A stretch of 64,000 nt of DNA from the NCBI GenBank assembly GCA_905221385.1, contig CAJNCV010000001.1:186001-250000 (forward strand), read 5' to 3'. A program made the translations under genes and the position numbers. How positions within the stretch are numbered: position 1 is the stretch's first letter; each line of letters opens with the position of its first letter. Origin of the DNA: a bacterium (GTDB taxonomy: Bacteria; Bacillota; Bacilli; Lactobacillales; Streptococcaceae). Shown here piece by piece: positions 17,686 through 27,794 of the stretch. The notes beneath the pieces are model-generated. The model was not told the DNA's origin and did no database searches. It was given only the letters and a program-made list of their open reading frames with translations.

Positions 17686-18897
17686 ATGTCAAAATTTAAT
17701 CGGATTCACTTGGTGGTACTGGATTCTGTAGGAATCGGTGCTGCGCCAGATGCCAATAACTTTGTCAATGCAGGGGTTCCAGACGGAGCTTCTGACACAC
17801 TGGGACACATTTCCAAGACCGTTGGTTTGAATGTGCCAAACATGGCTAAAATCGGTCTAGGAAATATTCCTCGCGAAACGCCGCTGAAGACTGTACCAGC
17901 TGAAAGCAATCCAACAGGATATGCAACAAAATTGGAAGAAGTATCTCTTGGTAAGGATACCATGACTGGACACTGGGAAATCATGGGACTCAACATTACA
18001 GAACCTTTCGATACTTTCTGGAACGGATTCCCAGAAGAAATCCTGACAAAAATTGAAGAATTTTCAGGGCGCAAGGTCATTCGTGAAGCCAACAAACCTT
18101 ACTCAGGAACAGCTGTTATCGATGATTTTGGACCACGTCAGATGGAAACTGGGGAGTTGATTATCTATACTTCAGCTGACCCTGTTTTGCAAATTGCTGC
18201 CCACGAAGACATTATTCCTTTGGATGAATTGTACCGTATCTGTGAATACGCTCGTTCAATTACCCTTGAGCGTCCTGCCCTTTTAGGTCGTATCATTGCC
18301 CGTCCATATGTTGGTGAACCAGGTAACTTCACTCGTACGGCAAACCGTCGTGACTTAGCCGTTTCCCCATTTGCACCGACTGTTTTGGATAAATTGAACG
18401 AAGCTGGCATCGATACGTACGCTGTTGGTAAAATCAACGATATCTTTAACGGTGCGGGTATCAACCATGACATGGGCCACAACAAGTCAAACAGCCACGG
18501 AATTGATACACTTTTGAAGACCATGGGACTTGCTGAGTTTGAAAAAGGATTCTCCTTCACAAACTTGGTTGACTTTGATGCCCTTTATGGACACCGCCGC
18601 AATGCTCATGGTTACCGTGATTGCTTGCATGAGTTCGATGAACGATTGCCTGAAATTATCGCAGCCATGAGAGAGAACGACCTTCTCTTGATTACTGCAG
18701 ACCATGGAAATGACCCAACCTATGCTGGAACAGACCATACTCGTGAATATATTCCACTTTTAGCTTACAGCCCTAGCTTTAAGGGAAATGGTGTCATTCC
18801 GGTTGGACATTTTGCAGATATCTCAGCGACGGTTGCGGATAACTTTGGTGTTGAAACTGCCATGATTGGGGAAAGTTTCTTAGATAAATTGGTATAA
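17686..18897 (+). CDS. deoB: DeoB, phosphopentomutase
   Basis: A 403-residue alkaline-phosphatase superfamily enzyme converting (deoxy)ribose-1-P to the 5-phosphate. Metal-site motifs are visible: [13 protein letters not shown] with the first Asp, [10 protein letters not shown] with the phosphothreonine, and [11 protein letters not shown] near the end. AAGGAG precedes the ATG by about 8 bases. It sits 23 bp after rpiA and one base before the next gene. Confidence 0.97.
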   Translation: MSKFNRIHLVVLDSVGIGAAPDANNFVNAGVPDGASDTLGHISKTVGLNVPNMAKIGLGNIPRETPLKTVPAESNPTGYATKLEEVSLGKDTMTGHWEIMGLNITEPFDTFWNGFPEEILTKIEEFSGRKVIREANKPYSGTAVIDDFGPRQMETGELIIYTSADPVLQIAAHEDIIPLDELYRICEYARSITLERPALLGRIIARPYVGEPGNFTRTANRRDLAVSPFAPTVLDKLNEAGIDTYAVGKINDIFNGAGINHDMGHNKSNSHGIDTLLKTMGLAEFEKGFSFTNLVDFDALYGHRRNAHGYRDCLHEFDERLPEIIAAMRENDLLLITADHGNDPTYAGTDHTREYIPLLAYSPSFKGNGVIPVGHFADISATVADNFGVETAMIGESFLDKLV

Positions 18898-18898
18898 G

Positions 18899-19459
18899 AT
18901 GACGCGCTATGCTTTACTGGTAAGGGGCATTAATGTCGGTGGGAAGAATAAGGTTGTCATGGCGGAGCTTCGTCAAGAACTGACAGAGTTGGGACTGGGA
19001 AAGGTTGAAACCTACATCAACAGTGGCAATATTTTCTTTACTTCGACAGATGCCAAAGCCCAATTGGTTGAAAAGTTAGAGGCTTTCTTTGAAGTCCATT
19101 ATCCATTTATTCAGAGCTTTTCTTTGCTGAGTCTAGAGGACTTTGAAGCGGAACTTGAAAATTTGCCTGAATGGTGGACCAAAGATTTGGCACGAAAGGA
19201 TGTCCTCTTTTACACGGAGGGTTTGGATGTGGCTCAAGTCATTGAGAAAGTTGAAAGTTTGGAACTGAAAGATGAAATCGTTCATTTTGGAAGACTTGGG
19301 ATTTTCTGGGGGAAATTCTCTGAGGAATCCTACTATGCAACTGCCTATCATAAGCACCTGCTCAAGATGCCTTTCTATCGCAACATCACCATTCGCAATG
19401 CAAAAACCTTTGACAAAATCGATCAAATGCTAAAAAATAATAAAGGAGACACACAATGA
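18899..19459 (+). CDS. DUF1697 family protein
   Basis: A 186-residue protein opening MTRYALLVRGINVGGKNKV, the hallmark of DUF1697; the function is unknown. It starts one base after the deoB stop with no clear ribosome binding site, so its translation is probably coupled to deoB. Its end overlaps punA by 4 bp (ATGA). Its position within the nucleoside operon is its only functional clue. Confidence 0.87.
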   Translation: MTRYALLVRGINVGGKNKVVMAELRQELTELGLGKVETYINSGNIFFTSTDAKAQLVEKLEAFFEVHYPFIQSFSLLSLEDFEAELENLPEWWTKDLARKDVLFYTEGLDVAQVIEKVESLELKDEIVHFGRLGIFWGKFSEESYYATAYHKHLLKMPFYRNITIRNAKTFDKIDQMLKNNKGDTQ

Positions 19460-20265
19460 CATTTTTAGATAAGATCAAGGAAACAGCTGCTTTCCTGAAA
19501 GAAAAGGGAATACTAGCGCCTGAGTTCGGTCTAATCCTTGGATCAGGACTTGGAGAATTGGCGGAAGAAATCGAAAATCCAGTTGTAGTAGATTATGCAG
19601 ATATCCCAAACTGGGGCCGTTCGACAGTAGTCGGACACGCTGGTAAATTGGTATATGGTGAACTTGCAGGGCGCAAGGTCTTGGCTCTTCAAGGTCGTTT
19701 TCATTTCTATGAAGGCAATCCCCTGGAAGTGGTTACTTTCCCAGTACGTGTAATGAAAGTCCTCGGATGTGAAGGTGTCATTGTAACCAATGCAGCTGGT
19801 GGTATTGGCTATGGACCTGGTACTTTGATGGCTATCTCAGACCATATCAACATGACGGGGCAGAATCCATTGATGGGTGAAAACTTGGATGACTTTGGTC
19901 CACGTTTCCCAGATATGTCTAAAGCCTACACTCCAGAATACCGTGCTACTGCCCATGAAGTTGCTAAAAAACTTGGTATCAAGCTTGATGAAGGTGTCTA
20001 TATCGGTGTAACTGGTCCGACTTATGAAACACCAGCAGAAATTCGTGCCTATAAAACATTGGGAGCGGATGCAGTTGGTATGTCCACTGTTCCTGAAGTT
20101 ATTGTTGCAGCCCACTCAGGCTTGAAAGTTCTAGGAATTTCATGTATCACTAACCATGCTGCTGGTTTCCAAGAAGAACTCAACCACGAAGAAGTTGTAG
20201 AAGTCACTGAGCGAGTCAAAGGCAACTTCAAAGGATTGCTTAAAGCTATTCTTGCTGAATTGTAA
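19456..20265 (+). CDS. punA: Purine nucleoside phosphorylase, PunA type
   Basis: A 269-residue trimeric-type PNP that splits inosine and guanosine with phosphate. Motifs: LILGSGLGELAE (phosphate loop), LQGRFHFYEGN, VTNAAGGIG, and the base site with Glu (GVYIGVTGPTYETPAEI) and SCITNHAAG. The ATG overlaps the previous stop, with GGAGA upstream. It complements the hexameric-type DeoD encoded later in the same cluster. Confidence 0.95.
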   Translation: MTFLDKIKETAAFLKEKGILAPEFGLILGSGLGELAEEIENPVVVDYADIPNWGRSTVVGHAGKLVYGELAGRKVLALQGRFHFYEGNPLEVVTFPVRVMKVLGCEGVIVTNAAGGIGYGPGTLMAISDHINMTGQNPLMGENLDDFGPRFPDMSKAYTPEYRATAHEVAKKLGIKLDEGVYIGVTGPTYETPAEIRAYKTLGADAVGMSTVPEVIVAAHSGLKVLGISCITNHAAGFQEELNHEEVVEVTERVKGNFKGLLKAILAEL

Positions 20266-20269
20266 TGCT

Positions 20270-21505
20270 ATGAAAATGCGTCTCCAAAGACTGCCATATG
20301 GATTGCGCCTGCTTCTAGTGACTGTCGCATTGGGAATAGGAACAGGTCTGGTTGGAATTGCCTGCCATTATCTATTAGAAGTTGTGCAAAGGCTGGCTTT
20401 TGGCCAAACTAGTTCGGATTTGCTCCAACTATTCAAAGAAGCTGAGAATCTCCGTAGATTCCTAGTCTTATGTATGACAGGATGCTCGGCAGCTGGCTTC
20501 TGGTATATCCTGCAAAGGCGCTATAAAATCTTCTCTATTCGCCAGCAAATTGACCTAGCTGGAGCCAGAAATCCAGCACTCTTAGCCCACCTCCTTCATG
20601 CAGGTATGCAGGTTGCGATTGTAGGAGCAGGTGCATCGGTCGGAAAAGAAGGAGCACCACGCGAGGTCGGGGCTCTTCTAGCTGGTCGCTTGTCAAAGGG
20701 GTTCTCTCTAGCCCTTAAAGAACGGAAGGTATTGGTTGCCTGTGGGGCAGGAGCTGGTCTAGCTGCGGTTTATCAGGTTCCCTTTGCTAGTAGCTTGTTT
20801 GTCTTTGAGACCTTAGGACTTGCCTATAGTTGGCAGAACTTTTTGATGGTTTTGGCTAGTACTTATCTGGCAACCTGGGTGGCTCAGCCCATTGTTGGTC
20901 AGGATGCTATTTATCACCTATCTGCGGTCTCATGGTCGGTCAGCGGTTTCTTACAAGCTATTCTGATTGCGTTATTGGTCACTCCTCTAGCACTGGTTTT
21001 TCGATCCTTAGCCAAGCAAGCTAATCGCAAACGCCGCAAGGATGAGACGATCCTTTGGGCTCTTCCTCTAGCCTTTCTAGTGTTGGGGAGCCTTGTATCC
21101 TTTTTCCCTATCTTTATGGGAAATGGTCAGGTACTAGCGCAGGCTTTGTTATCTCGCCAGCCGGTTCCCTATCTTCCACTGACTCTTGCAATGAAGGGGC
21201 TTTTGGTTTATCTCCTCTTACGTAATGGTGCCTATGGGGGAACCTTGACCCCATCATTTGCCTTGGGGATTGGGTCTGGTTACTTAGTGACCTTGCTTTT
21301 GACAGTAGTTGGCGTCCACCTGGATCCAGCTCTAGGAATGTTACTAGGAGCAACAGTCTTTTTAGGGACGACCTTACACGCTCCTCTAACGGCTATTGCC
21401 CTAAGCCTTGGATTTACAGGTCAGGATTGGAGTTTGACAATACCGCTTGTACTAGCGGCAGGAATGTCTTATGTGATTCGAAAGAGATGGGAGAAAGGAC
21501 AATGA
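20270..21505 (+). CDS. ClC-family voltage-gated chloride channel/transporter
   Basis: A 411-residue membrane protein with ClC signatures: GAGASVGKEGAPREVG (GKxGP-type anion loop) and GAYGGTLTPSFALGIG. About ten membrane helices. Two ATGs (20270, 20276) are possible just after the punA stop; neither has a ribosome binding site, so coupling with punA is likely. It may be a fluoride or chloride exchanger; the residues seen do not decide this. The stop overlaps the next gene (ATGA). Confidence 0.87.
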   Translation: MKMRLQRLPYGLRLLLVTVALGIGTGLVGIACHYLLEVVQRLAFGQTSSDLLQLFKEAENLRRFLVLCMTGCSAAGFWYILQRRYKIFSIRQQIDLAGARNPALLAHLLHAGMQVAIVGAGASVGKEGAPREVGALLAGRLSKGFSLALKERKVLVACGAGAGLAAVYQVPFASSLFVFETLGLAYSWQNFLMVLASTYLATWVAQPIVGQDAIYHLSAVSWSVSGFLQAILIALLVTPLALVFRSLAKQANRKRRKDETILWALPLAFLVLGSLVSFFPIFMGNGQVLAQALLSRQPVPYLPLTLAMKGLLVYLLLRNGAYGGTLTPSFALGIGSGYLVTLLLTVVGVHLDPALGMLLGATVFLGTTLHAPLTAIALSLGFTGQDWSLTIPLVLAAGMSYVIRKRWEKGQ

Positions 21506-22212
21506 AGGTACATTTTGTACTGCATGAAACATTTGAAGTTCCAGGTGCTTATCTAAAATGGGCTCTAGAACGAGGTCATCACATTACATCAACAAAGGTT
21601 TATGAAAAAGAACCTCTTCCTGAAACAATTGACGGGATTGATTTTCTGATTGTTATGGGTGGTCCTCAATCACCTGATGAGGATAGAGAAAACTTCCCAT
21701 ACTATGACCCTAAGGCTGAGCTTGCTTTTATGAAAGAAGCGATTGCTGCGGATATCTATATTGTTGGTGTCTGTCTTGGTGCGCAGCTCCTGTCTGTTGC
21801 CTATGGCGCGGAGTATGAGCACAGTCCTGAGCGCGAGATCGGTATTTATCCTGTGACATTGACGATGCAAGGCCTGACAGATCCTCATGTCAGCTTGCTC
21901 GGAGAAACTTTAGAAACTGGCCACTGGCATGGTGATATGCCAGGGCTGACAGAGGATGCTGTTGTTCTTGCGACGAGTCAAGGTTGTCCACGTCAGATTA
22001 TTCGCTTTAGTCCGAAACATTATGCCTTTCAGGCTCATTTGGAATTTGATGCAGAAGCAGTAGATTTCTTGATTGCTGCAGACGGTGAAGCTGTTTTGGA
22101 AGAACAAAGTCAAAATCTGACTTTTGTTCAAAAACCTGAAACTATTCGTAACTACGATTATCGAGAAATGAATGCGAAACTCTATGCATTTTTGGATTCA
22201 TTAACAAGTTAA
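21502..22212 (+). CDS. Class I glutamine amidotransferase-like protein
   Basis: A 236-residue protein of the GMP-synthase-like GATase family. The nucleophile Cys is in VGVCLGAQLLS, and the His in YAFQAHLEF. There is no synthetase domain. ATG 21502 overlaps the ClC stop by 4 bp and has GAGAAAGGA upstream. Homologues are often annotated as glutamine amidotransferases of unknown acceptor; the operon suggests purine metabolism, but this is not shown. Confidence 0.86.
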   Translation: MKVHFVLHETFEVPGAYLKWALERGHHITSTKVYEKEPLPETIDGIDFLIVMGGPQSPDEDRENFPYYDPKAELAFMKEAIAADIYIVGVCLGAQLLSVAYGAEYEHSPEREIGIYPVTLTMQGLTDPHVSLLGETLETGHWHGDMPGLTEDAVVLATSQGCPRQIIRFSPKHYAFQAHLEFDAEAVDFLIAADGEAVLEEQSQNLTFVQKPETIRNYDYREMNAKLYAFLDSLTS

Positions 22213-22224
22213 AAATAACAGGAA

Positions 22225-22406
22225 GGTAGAGCGTGTGTTCAGATTTGAACACGAGCGGAAAACTTTTCTCTATAAAAATACACAGAAAGGATGGGCTCCT
22301 TGTATTCACTGAACTGAATACGGGCGGAGAACTGTGTAAAAAAGATAAACTGTCTAACATCTGCGATGTGTCGTCAGTTTCCTATTTTTCCTTTGTTCTC
22401 TGTCGC
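22225..22406 (+). ncRNA. Structured leader element, copy A, upstream of deoD
   Basis: First of two tandem copies. Order of structures: hairpin GTGTTCA/TGAACAC (22235-22252); a nested fold TACACAG (22279) / CTGTGTA (22332) enclosing CTCC/GGAG and GTATTCA/TGAATAC; then AAACTG (22347) / CAGTTT (22375) enclosing ACATC/GATGT, followed by CCTATTTTT. GAGAAC (22327) can instead pair with GTTCTC (22395), an alternative fold. No coding signal. I do not recognise an Rfam class. Confidence 0.6.
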
Positions 22407-22429
22407 TATCCTAAATATACAAAAAGAAA

Positions 22430-22612
22430 GGTAGAGCGAGGTGTTCAAATTTGAACACGAGCGGAAAACTTTTCTTTATAAAAATACACAGAAAGGATGG
22501 GCTCCTTGTATTCACTGAACTGAATACGGGCGGAGAACTGTGTAAAAAAGATAAACTGTCTAACATCTGCGATGTGTCGTCAGTTTCCTATTTTTCCTTT
22601 GTTCTCTGTCGC
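22430..22612 (+). ncRNA. Structured leader element, copy B, upstream of deoD
   Basis: Repeats copy A at a 206-bp offset. From 22441 to 22612 (172 bases) it differs from A at only two positions: one completes the palindrome GTGTTCAAATTTGAACAC, the other is in a linker. All hairpins are conserved. It ends 16 bp before the deoD ATG, and no ribosome binding site is seen between them. It could be a tandem riboswitch, a processed leader or a pair of small RNAs. Confidence 0.6.
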
Positions 22613-22628
22613 CCTTTATATCTTAAAC

Positions 22629-23339
22629 ATGTCTATCCATATTGCTGCTCAGCAGGGTGAAATTGCTGATAAAATTCTTCTTCCGGGGGATCCTCTTCGT
22701 GCGAAATTTATTGCGGAGAATTTCCTTGAAGATGCTGTTTGTTTTAACGAAGTGCGTAACATGTTTGGCTACACTGGTACTTACAAGGGCCACCGTGTAT
22801 CTGTCATGGGAACTGGGATGGGAATGCCATCTATTTCGATTTATGCGCGTGAGTTGATTGTTGACTATGGTGTGAAAAAATTGATCCGTGTGGGAACTGC
22901 GGGTTCTTTGAATGAAGATGTTCACGTACGTGAATTGGTTTTGGCGCAAGCAGCTGCAACCAACTCAAACATCATCCGCAACGACTGGCCACAGTATGAT
23001 TTCCCACAAATCGCTAGTTTTGATTTGTTGGATAAGGCCTACCATATTGCCAAAGAACTCGGTATGACAACCCACGTTGGGAACGTTTTGTCATCAGATG
23101 TCTTTTACTCAAACTACTTTGAAAAGAACATCGAACTTGGTAAATGGGGAGTTAAGGCTGTGGAAATGGAAGCAGCAGCACTTTACTATTTAGCTGCCCA
23201 ACACCACGTTGATGCACTCGCTATCATGACCATTTCTGATAGTTTGGTCAATCCAGATGAAGACACCACTGCAGAAGAACGCCAAAACACCTTCACTGAT
23301 ATGATGAAGGTTGGTTTGGAAACCTTGATTGCAGAGTAA
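22629..23339 (+). CDS. deoD: DeoD, purine nucleoside phosphorylase, hexameric type
   Basis: A 236-residue enzyme for (deoxy)purine nucleosides. Motifs: [40 protein letters not shown], and [12 protein letters not shown] with the ribose-binding Glu; the catalytic Asp is in ISDSLV. ATG 22629 begins [16 protein letters not shown], the family start. The 20 bases before it have no Shine-Dalgarno, unusual for this window, and the tandem structured element lies directly upstream. It is followed by a bidirectional terminator. Confidence 0.96.
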   Translation: MSIHIAAQQGEIADKILLPGDPLRAKFIAENFLEDAVCFNEVRNMFGYTGTYKGHRVSVMGTGMGMPSISIYARELIVDYGVKKLIRVGTAGSLNEDVHVRELVLAQAAATNSNIIRNDWPQYDFPQIASFDLLDKAYHIAKELGMTTHVGNVLSSDVFYSNYFEKNIELGKWGVKAVEMEAAALYYLAAQHHVDALAIMTISDSLVNPDEDTTAEERQNTFTDMMKVGLETLIAE

Positions 23340-23349
23340 AATGTAAAAG

Positions 23350-23383
23350 AAAATCCTGATTTCAAGTGGAATCAGGATTTTTT
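23350..23383. terminator. Terminator shared by deoD and rqcH
   Basis: AAAATCCTGATT / AATCAGGATTTT with T tracts; the right arm overlaps the rqcH stop region. Confidence 0.87.
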
Positions 23384-25027
23384 CATAGATGCGATTTTTT
23401 CTGGGTCTGGTGTTACGCGAAGGGTCTTTTGTCCTGTGTAGGTTACAAAACCGAGTTTTCCACCAGTTGGTTTGTTGAGTTTCTTGATTTCAATCATATC
23501 CACCTGCACGAGATTTGACAAACGCCCTTTGGAGAAGTAGGCAGCCAGTTCGGCCGCATCTGTCTTGACTTCATCAGAAGGATTAAGATTTCCTGAGATG
23601 ACGACATGGCTTCCAGGTATGTCCTTGGCGTGGAACCAGAGTTCCTCCTTGCGAGCCATTTTAAAGGTCAACTCTTCATTTTGAAGATTGTTTCGTCCGA
23701 CATAGATGATGGTTTTCCCATCGCTCGCCAGATACTGTTCTGGTTTTTTGCGTTTCTGAATTTTCTCGCGTTGGCGTCTTCTAATGAAGCCTGTTTGAAT
23801 TAATTCTTCACGGATTTCAGCGATTTCTTCTAGTCCAGCTTGGTTGAGGACGGTCTCGACACTTTCTAGATAGAGAATGGTTGCCTTGGTTTCTTCAATC
23901 AGCTCAGTCAGGTATTTGACAGCTTCTTTGAGCTTCTGATAGCGTTTAAAGTAGCGTTGGGCATTCTGACTGGGAGTTAGTGCCTTATCAAGCGCAATGA
24001 TGATAGGCTGATTGGTGTAGTAGTTGTCCAAGGTAACCTGATCTTGGTCATTGGGAACTTGGTGGAGGAAGGTTGTCAGCAACTCTCCTTTTTGGCGAAA
24101 CTCCTCAGCATTGTCTGTCGCTAGTAACTCTTTTTCTTGTTTTTTAAGTTTATGTCGATTTTTCTGAAGTTCATTTTCAACACGACGAATCAGTTCACTG
24201 GCTTGCTGTTTGACACGGTCGCGTTCAGCCTTGTCCTTATAGTAGGTGTCCAGCAAGTCAGAAAGACTGGTAAAAGGCTCTCCCACACTGTTCGTAAAAG
24301 GAACTGGACTGAAGGAAGTCACCGTTAGGAAAGGCTTGGTTTCTTGCCTGAAGAAGTTTCGGAAAGTAGACAGTTTATCACGGACAAGAATGTTTTCCAA
24401 TTCATTTGCCGTATCACGTCCCAGACCTTGAAAGAGACTTTGAAGATTTTTTGCTGTTAGTTCCTGTGTTTGCAGGATTTCAAAGAGCTTTTCGTCCTTG
24501 ACGGTAAATGGATTGAGAGACTCGGTACTTGGCGGAGCGATATAGGTCGAACCTGGAAGTAAGGTGCGGTAGCTATTTTGCGAAAAGCCGACGTGTTTGA
24601 TGACTTCGAGGATTTTATGGCTACTTTTATCTACGAGGAGAATATTGCTGTGTTTGCCCATGATCTCGATAATCAAGGTAGCCTGAATATGGTCCCCAAT
24701 CTCATTTTTATTGGAAACTGTAATTTCCACAATACGGTCATTTTCGATTTGCTCGATCGACTCAATCAGGGCACCCTGCAAATACTTTCTCAAAACCATG
24801 ATAAAAGTGGAAGGTTGAGCTGGATTTTCAAAGGTTGTTTGGGTCAGCTGGATGCGACCAAAAACGGGATGGGCAGAGAGGAGCAGGCGATGGCTTTGGC
24901 GGTTGCTGCGGACTTGCAAGACCAACTCTTGTTCAAAAGGTTGATTGATTTTCTGGATGCGACCATTGACCAACTCTCTTCGCAATTCCTCAATCATGTG
25001 GTGTAAAAAAAATCCGTCAAATGACAT
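23372..25027 (-). CDS. rqcH: RqcH / PavA, NFACT protein of ribosome quality control
   Basis: A 551-residue protein, the length of pneumococcal PavA. Order: NFACT-N (MSFDGFFLHHMIEELRREL), NFACT-C, a long coiled coil (about 270-430), then the NFACT-R domain with ELWFHAKDIPGSHVVI. RqcH binds stalled 50S subunits and adds alanine tails; PavA was described earlier as a fibronectin-binding virulence factor without a signal peptide, and none is seen here. The start is chosen at AAGGAGAGAACG-ATG, nine codons inside the longest frame. Confidence 0.95.
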   Translation of the reverse strand: MSFDGFFLHHMIEELRRELVNGRIQKINQPFEQELVLQVRSNRQSHRLLLSAHPVFGRIQLTQTTFENPAQPSTFIMVLRKYLQGALIESIEQIENDRIVEITVSNKNEIGDHIQATLIIEIMGKHSNILLVDKSSHKILEVIKHVGFSQNSYRTLLPGSTYIAPPSTESLNPFTVKDEKLFEILQTQELTAKNLQSLFQGLGRDTANELENILVRDKLSTFRNFFRQETKPFLTVTSFSPVPFTNSVGEPFTSLSDLLDTYYKDKAERDRVKQQASELIRRVENELQKNRHKLKKQEKELLATDNAEEFRQKGELLTTFLHQVPNDQDQVTLDNYYTNQPIIIALDKALTPSQNAQRYFKRYQKLKEAVKYLTELIEETKATILYLESVETVLNQAGLEEIAEIREELIQTGFIRRRQREKIQKRKKPEQYLASDGKTIIYVGRNNLQNEELTFKMARKEELWFHAKDIPGSHVVISGNLNPSDEVKTDAAELAAYFSKGRLSNLVQVDMIEIKKLNKPTGGKLGFVTYTGQKTLRVTPDPEKIASMKKS

Positions 25028-25057
25028 CGTTCTCTCCTTGTGATTGTATTCCATAGT

Positions 25058-25102
25058 ATTATATCAAAAAGGTAGAATAAAATCATGGAAATATGGTATA
25101 AT
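25058..25102. promoter_or_regulatory. Divergent promoters of rqcH and ybeY
   Basis: Minus strand TGATATAAT (-10 at 25058-25063) serves rqcH; plus strand TGGTATAAT (-10 at 25097-25102) serves the ybeY operon. Both are extended -10 type. Confidence 0.72.
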
Positions 25103-25131
25103 AAAGCCAAGTAAAGAGAATCGAGAAGTAC

Positions 25132-25629
25132 ATGTATATTGAAATGGTGGATGAAACTGGTCAAGTTTCACAAGAAATTCTGCAACAAACCCAAGAAATT
25201 TTGGAATTTGCAGCCCAAAAAATAGGAAAAGAAGACAAGGAGATGGCAGTCACTTTTGTGACCAATGAGCGTAGTCATGAACTCAACCTCGAGTACCGTG
25301 ATACGGATCGTCCGACAGATGTCATTAGCCTTGAGTATAAACCAGAGTTGGACATCTCCTTTGATGAGGAAGATTTGCTTGAAAATCCTGAATTAGCAGA
25401 GATGGTGTCTGAGTTTGATGCCTATATTGGGGAACTGTTCATCTCTATCGATAAAGCGCATGAGCAGGCTGAGGAATACGGTCACAGCTTTGAGCGTGAG
25501 ATGGGCTTCTTGGCAGTACACGGCTTTTTACACATTAATGGCTACGATCACTACACTCCGGAAGAAGAAGCGGAGATGTTCGGTTTACAAGAAGAAATTT
25601 TGACAGCCTATGGACTCACAAGACAATAA
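25132..25629 (+). CDS. ybeY: YbeY, rRNA maturation endoribonuclease
   Basis: A 165-residue zinc metalloprotein needed for 16S rRNA 3'-end maturation and ribosome quality control. The zinc motif H-x3-H-x5-H is at His130, His134 and His140 ([11 protein letters not shown]). Length is typical for Firmicutes. The ribosome binding site is weak (GAGAA). It leads the ybeY-dgkA-era operon and overlaps dgkA by 20 bp. Confidence 0.96.
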   Translation: MYIEMVDETGQVSQEILQQTQEILEFAAQKIGKEDKEMAVTFVTNERSHELNLEYRDTDRPTDVISLEYKPELDISFDEEDLLENPELAEMVSEFDAYIGELFISIDKAHEQAEEYGHSFEREMGFLAVHGFLHINGYDHYTPEEEAEMFGLQEEILTAYGLTRQ

Positions 25630-26005
25630 ACGAAAATGGAAAAATCGTGACCTAGTATCCAGTTTAGAATTTGCCATCACAGGGATTTTGACTGCTATCA
25701 AGGAAGAACGCAATATGCGCAAACATGCAGTGACGGCACTAGTAGTCGTCCTTGCAGGTTTTGTTTTTCAGGTGTCACGAATCGAATGGCTCTTTCTCCT
25801 AATGAGCATTTTCTTAGTAGTAGCGTTTGAGATTATGAACTCCGCTATTGAAAATGTGGTGGATTTAGCCAGTCACTATCACTTTTCTATGTTGGCAAAG
25901 AAAGCAAAGGACATGGCAGCGGGTGCCGTACTTGTGGTTTCCCTTCTTGCTGCGGTGATTGGTGCACTTATCTTTATCCCACGCATTTGGGATATACTAT
26001 TTTAA
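25610..26005 (+). CDS. dgkA: DgkA-type diacylglycerol/undecaprenol kinase
   Basis: A 131-residue membrane kinase with three helices. The signature [16 protein letters not shown] carries the catalytic Glu. In Gram-positives this family mostly phosphorylates undecaprenol, recycling the cell-wall lipid carrier. It overlaps ybeY by 20 bp and precedes era by 16 bp; the ybeY-dgkA-era order is conserved in Firmicutes. Confidence 0.95.
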   Translation: MDSQDNKRKWKNRDLVSSLEFAITGILTAIKEERNMRKHAVTALVVVLAGFVFQVSRIEWLFLLMSIFLVVAFEIMNSAIENVVDLASHYHFSMLAKKAKDMAAGAVLVVSLLAAVIGALIFIPRIWDILF

Positions 26006-26021
26006 ACAGTAAGAGGAAATT

Positions 26022-26921
26022 ATGACATTTAAATCAGGCTTTGTAGCCATTTTAGGACGTCCCAATGTTGGGAAGTCAACCTTTTTGAATCACGTTATGG
26101 GGCAAAAGATTGCTATCATGAGTGACAAGGCGCAGACAACGCGCAATAAAATCATGGGGATTTACACCACGGATAAGGAGCAAATCGTCTTTATCGATAC
26201 GCCAGGGATTCACAAGCCTAAAACAGCTCTTGGGGATTTTATGGTGGAATCTGCCTATAGTACCCTTCGTGAAGTAGATACCGTTCTTTTCATGGTGCCA
26301 GCTGATGAGCCACGTGGTAAGGGCGACGACATGATTATCGAGCGTCTGAAAGCAGCCAAGGTTCCTGTGATTCTGGTGGTGAATAAGATTGACAAGGTTC
26401 ATCCTGATCAGCTCTTGGCTCAGATTGATGATTTCCGTAACCAGATGGACTTTAAGGAAATTGTTCCTATCTCAGCCCTTCAGGGAAATAACGTTTCTCG
26501 ACTAATCGATATTTTGAGTGAAAATCTGGAGGAAGGTTTCCAGTATTTCCCAGCTGATCAAATCACAGATCATCCTGAGCGTTTCTTGGTTTCTGAGATG
26601 ATTCGTGAGAAAGTTCTTCATTTGACACGTGAAGAGATTCCTCATTCTGTCGCAGTAGTGGTCGACTCTATGAAACGAGATGAAGAGACAGACAAGGTTC
26701 ACATCCGTGCAACCATCATGGTCGAGCGCGATAGTCAGAAAGGAATCATCATCGGTAAAGGTGGTGCTATGCTTAAGAAAATTGGTAGTATGGCCCGTCG
26801 TGATATCGAACTCATGCTAGGGGACAAGGTTTTCCTAGAAACCTGGGTCAAGGTCAAGAAAAACTGGCGTGATAAAAAGCTAGATTTGGCTGACTTTGGC
26901 TATAATGAAAAAGAATACTAA
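26022..26921 (+). CDS. era: Era, GTPase of 30S assembly
   Basis: A 299-residue GTPase that binds 16S rRNA near its 3' end. G1 [10 protein letters not shown]3 DTPG, G4 NKID and G5 ISA are present; the C-terminal KH domain has the [11 protein letters not shown] loop. AGAGGAAA precedes the ATG. YbeY, encoded in the same operon, acts at the same rRNA end. Confidence 0.97.
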   Translation: MTFKSGFVAILGRPNVGKSTFLNHVMGQKIAIMSDKAQTTRNKIMGIYTTDKEQIVFIDTPGIHKPKTALGDFMVESAYSTLREVDTVLFMVPADEPRGKGDDMIIERLKAAKVPVILVVNKIDKVHPDQLLAQIDDFRNQMDFKEIVPISALQGNNVSRLIDILSENLEEGFQYFPADQITDHPERFLVSEMIREKVLHLTREEIPHSVAVVVDSMKRDEETDKVHIRATIMVERDSQKGIIIGKGGAMLKKIGSMARRDIELMLGDKVFLETWVKVKKNWRDKKLDLADFGYNEKEY

Positions 26922-26969
26922 GTAGAGGTGGGCTCATGCCTGCTTCTTGTTTTTACAGAAGGAGGATTT

Positions 26970-27794
26970 ATGCCTGAATTACCAGAGGTCGAAACGGTTC
27001 GTCGTGGCTTAGAAAAATTGATCTTGGGAAAGAGGATTTCTAGCCTAGAGATTCGTTATTCCAAGATGATTAAGACAGATTTGGAAGAGTTTCAGAAAGA
27101 GCTAGCTGATCAAGTAATTGAGTCAATGGGACGCCGTGGCAAATATTTGCTTTTCTACCTGACAGACAAGGTCTTGATTTCTCATCTACGGATGGAGGGC
27201 AAGTATTTTTACTACCCAGACCAAGTTCCTGAACGCAAGCATGCCCATGTTTTCTTCCAGTTTGAAGATGGTGGCACTCTTGTATATGAGGATGTACGCA
27301 AGTTTGGTACCATGGAACTCTTGGCGCCAGACCTTTTGGATGCCTACTTTGTTTCCAAAAAACTAGGGCCTGAGCCAAGAGAGCAGGACTTTGATTTGCA
27401 GGTCTTTCAAGCTGCCCTAGCCAAGTCTAAAAAGCCTATCAAATCCCATCTCCTAGACCAAACCTTGGTAGCTGGCCTTGGCAATATCTATGTGGATGAG
27501 GTCCTCTGGCGAGCTCAGGTCCATCCAGCTAGACCTTCCCATACTTTGATGGCAGAAGAAGCGTCGGCTATTCATGACCAAACCATTGCTGTTTTGGGAC
27601 AGGCTGTTGAAAAAGGTGGCTCGACTATTCGGACCTATACCAATGCCTTTGGGGAAGACGGAACCATGCAGGATTTTCATCAAGTTTATGATAAGGCTGG
27701 TAAAGAGTGTTCCCGCTGTGGGACAGTGATTGAGAAAATTCAACTAGGCGGACGTGGAACTCATTTTTGTCCTCAGTGTCAAAGGAGGAGCTGA
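26970..27794 (+). CDS. mutM: MutM (Fpg), formamidopyrimidine-DNA glycosylase
   Basis: A 274-residue base-excision enzyme for 8-oxoguanine. It starts MPELPEVET, where Pro2 is the catalytic nucleophile after Met removal; the start is fixed by this and AAGGAGG. The C-terminal zinc finger is CSRCGT...CPQCQ. The H2TH helices lie between. It overlaps coaE by one base (TGATG). Confidence 0.97.
   Translation: MPELPEVETVRRGLEKLILGKRISSLEIRYSKMIKTDLEEFQKELADQVIESMGRRGKYLLFYLTDKVLISHLRMEGKYFYYPDQVPERKHAHVFFQFEDGGTLVYEDVRKFGTMELLAPDLLDAYFVSKKLGPEPREQDFDLQVFQAALAKSKKPIKSHLLDQTLVAGLGNIYVDEVLWRAQVHPARPSHTLMAEEASAIHDQTIAVLGQAVEKGGSTIRTYTNAFGEDGTMQDFHQVYDKAGKECSRCGTVIEKIQLGGRGTHFCPQCQRRS

Noticed and set aside
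22233..22660. Two similar open frames of about 70 codons in the deoD leader
   Set aside because: They have no ribosome binding site and simply reflect the duplicated RNA element; the differences between copies fit stem structure, not coding.
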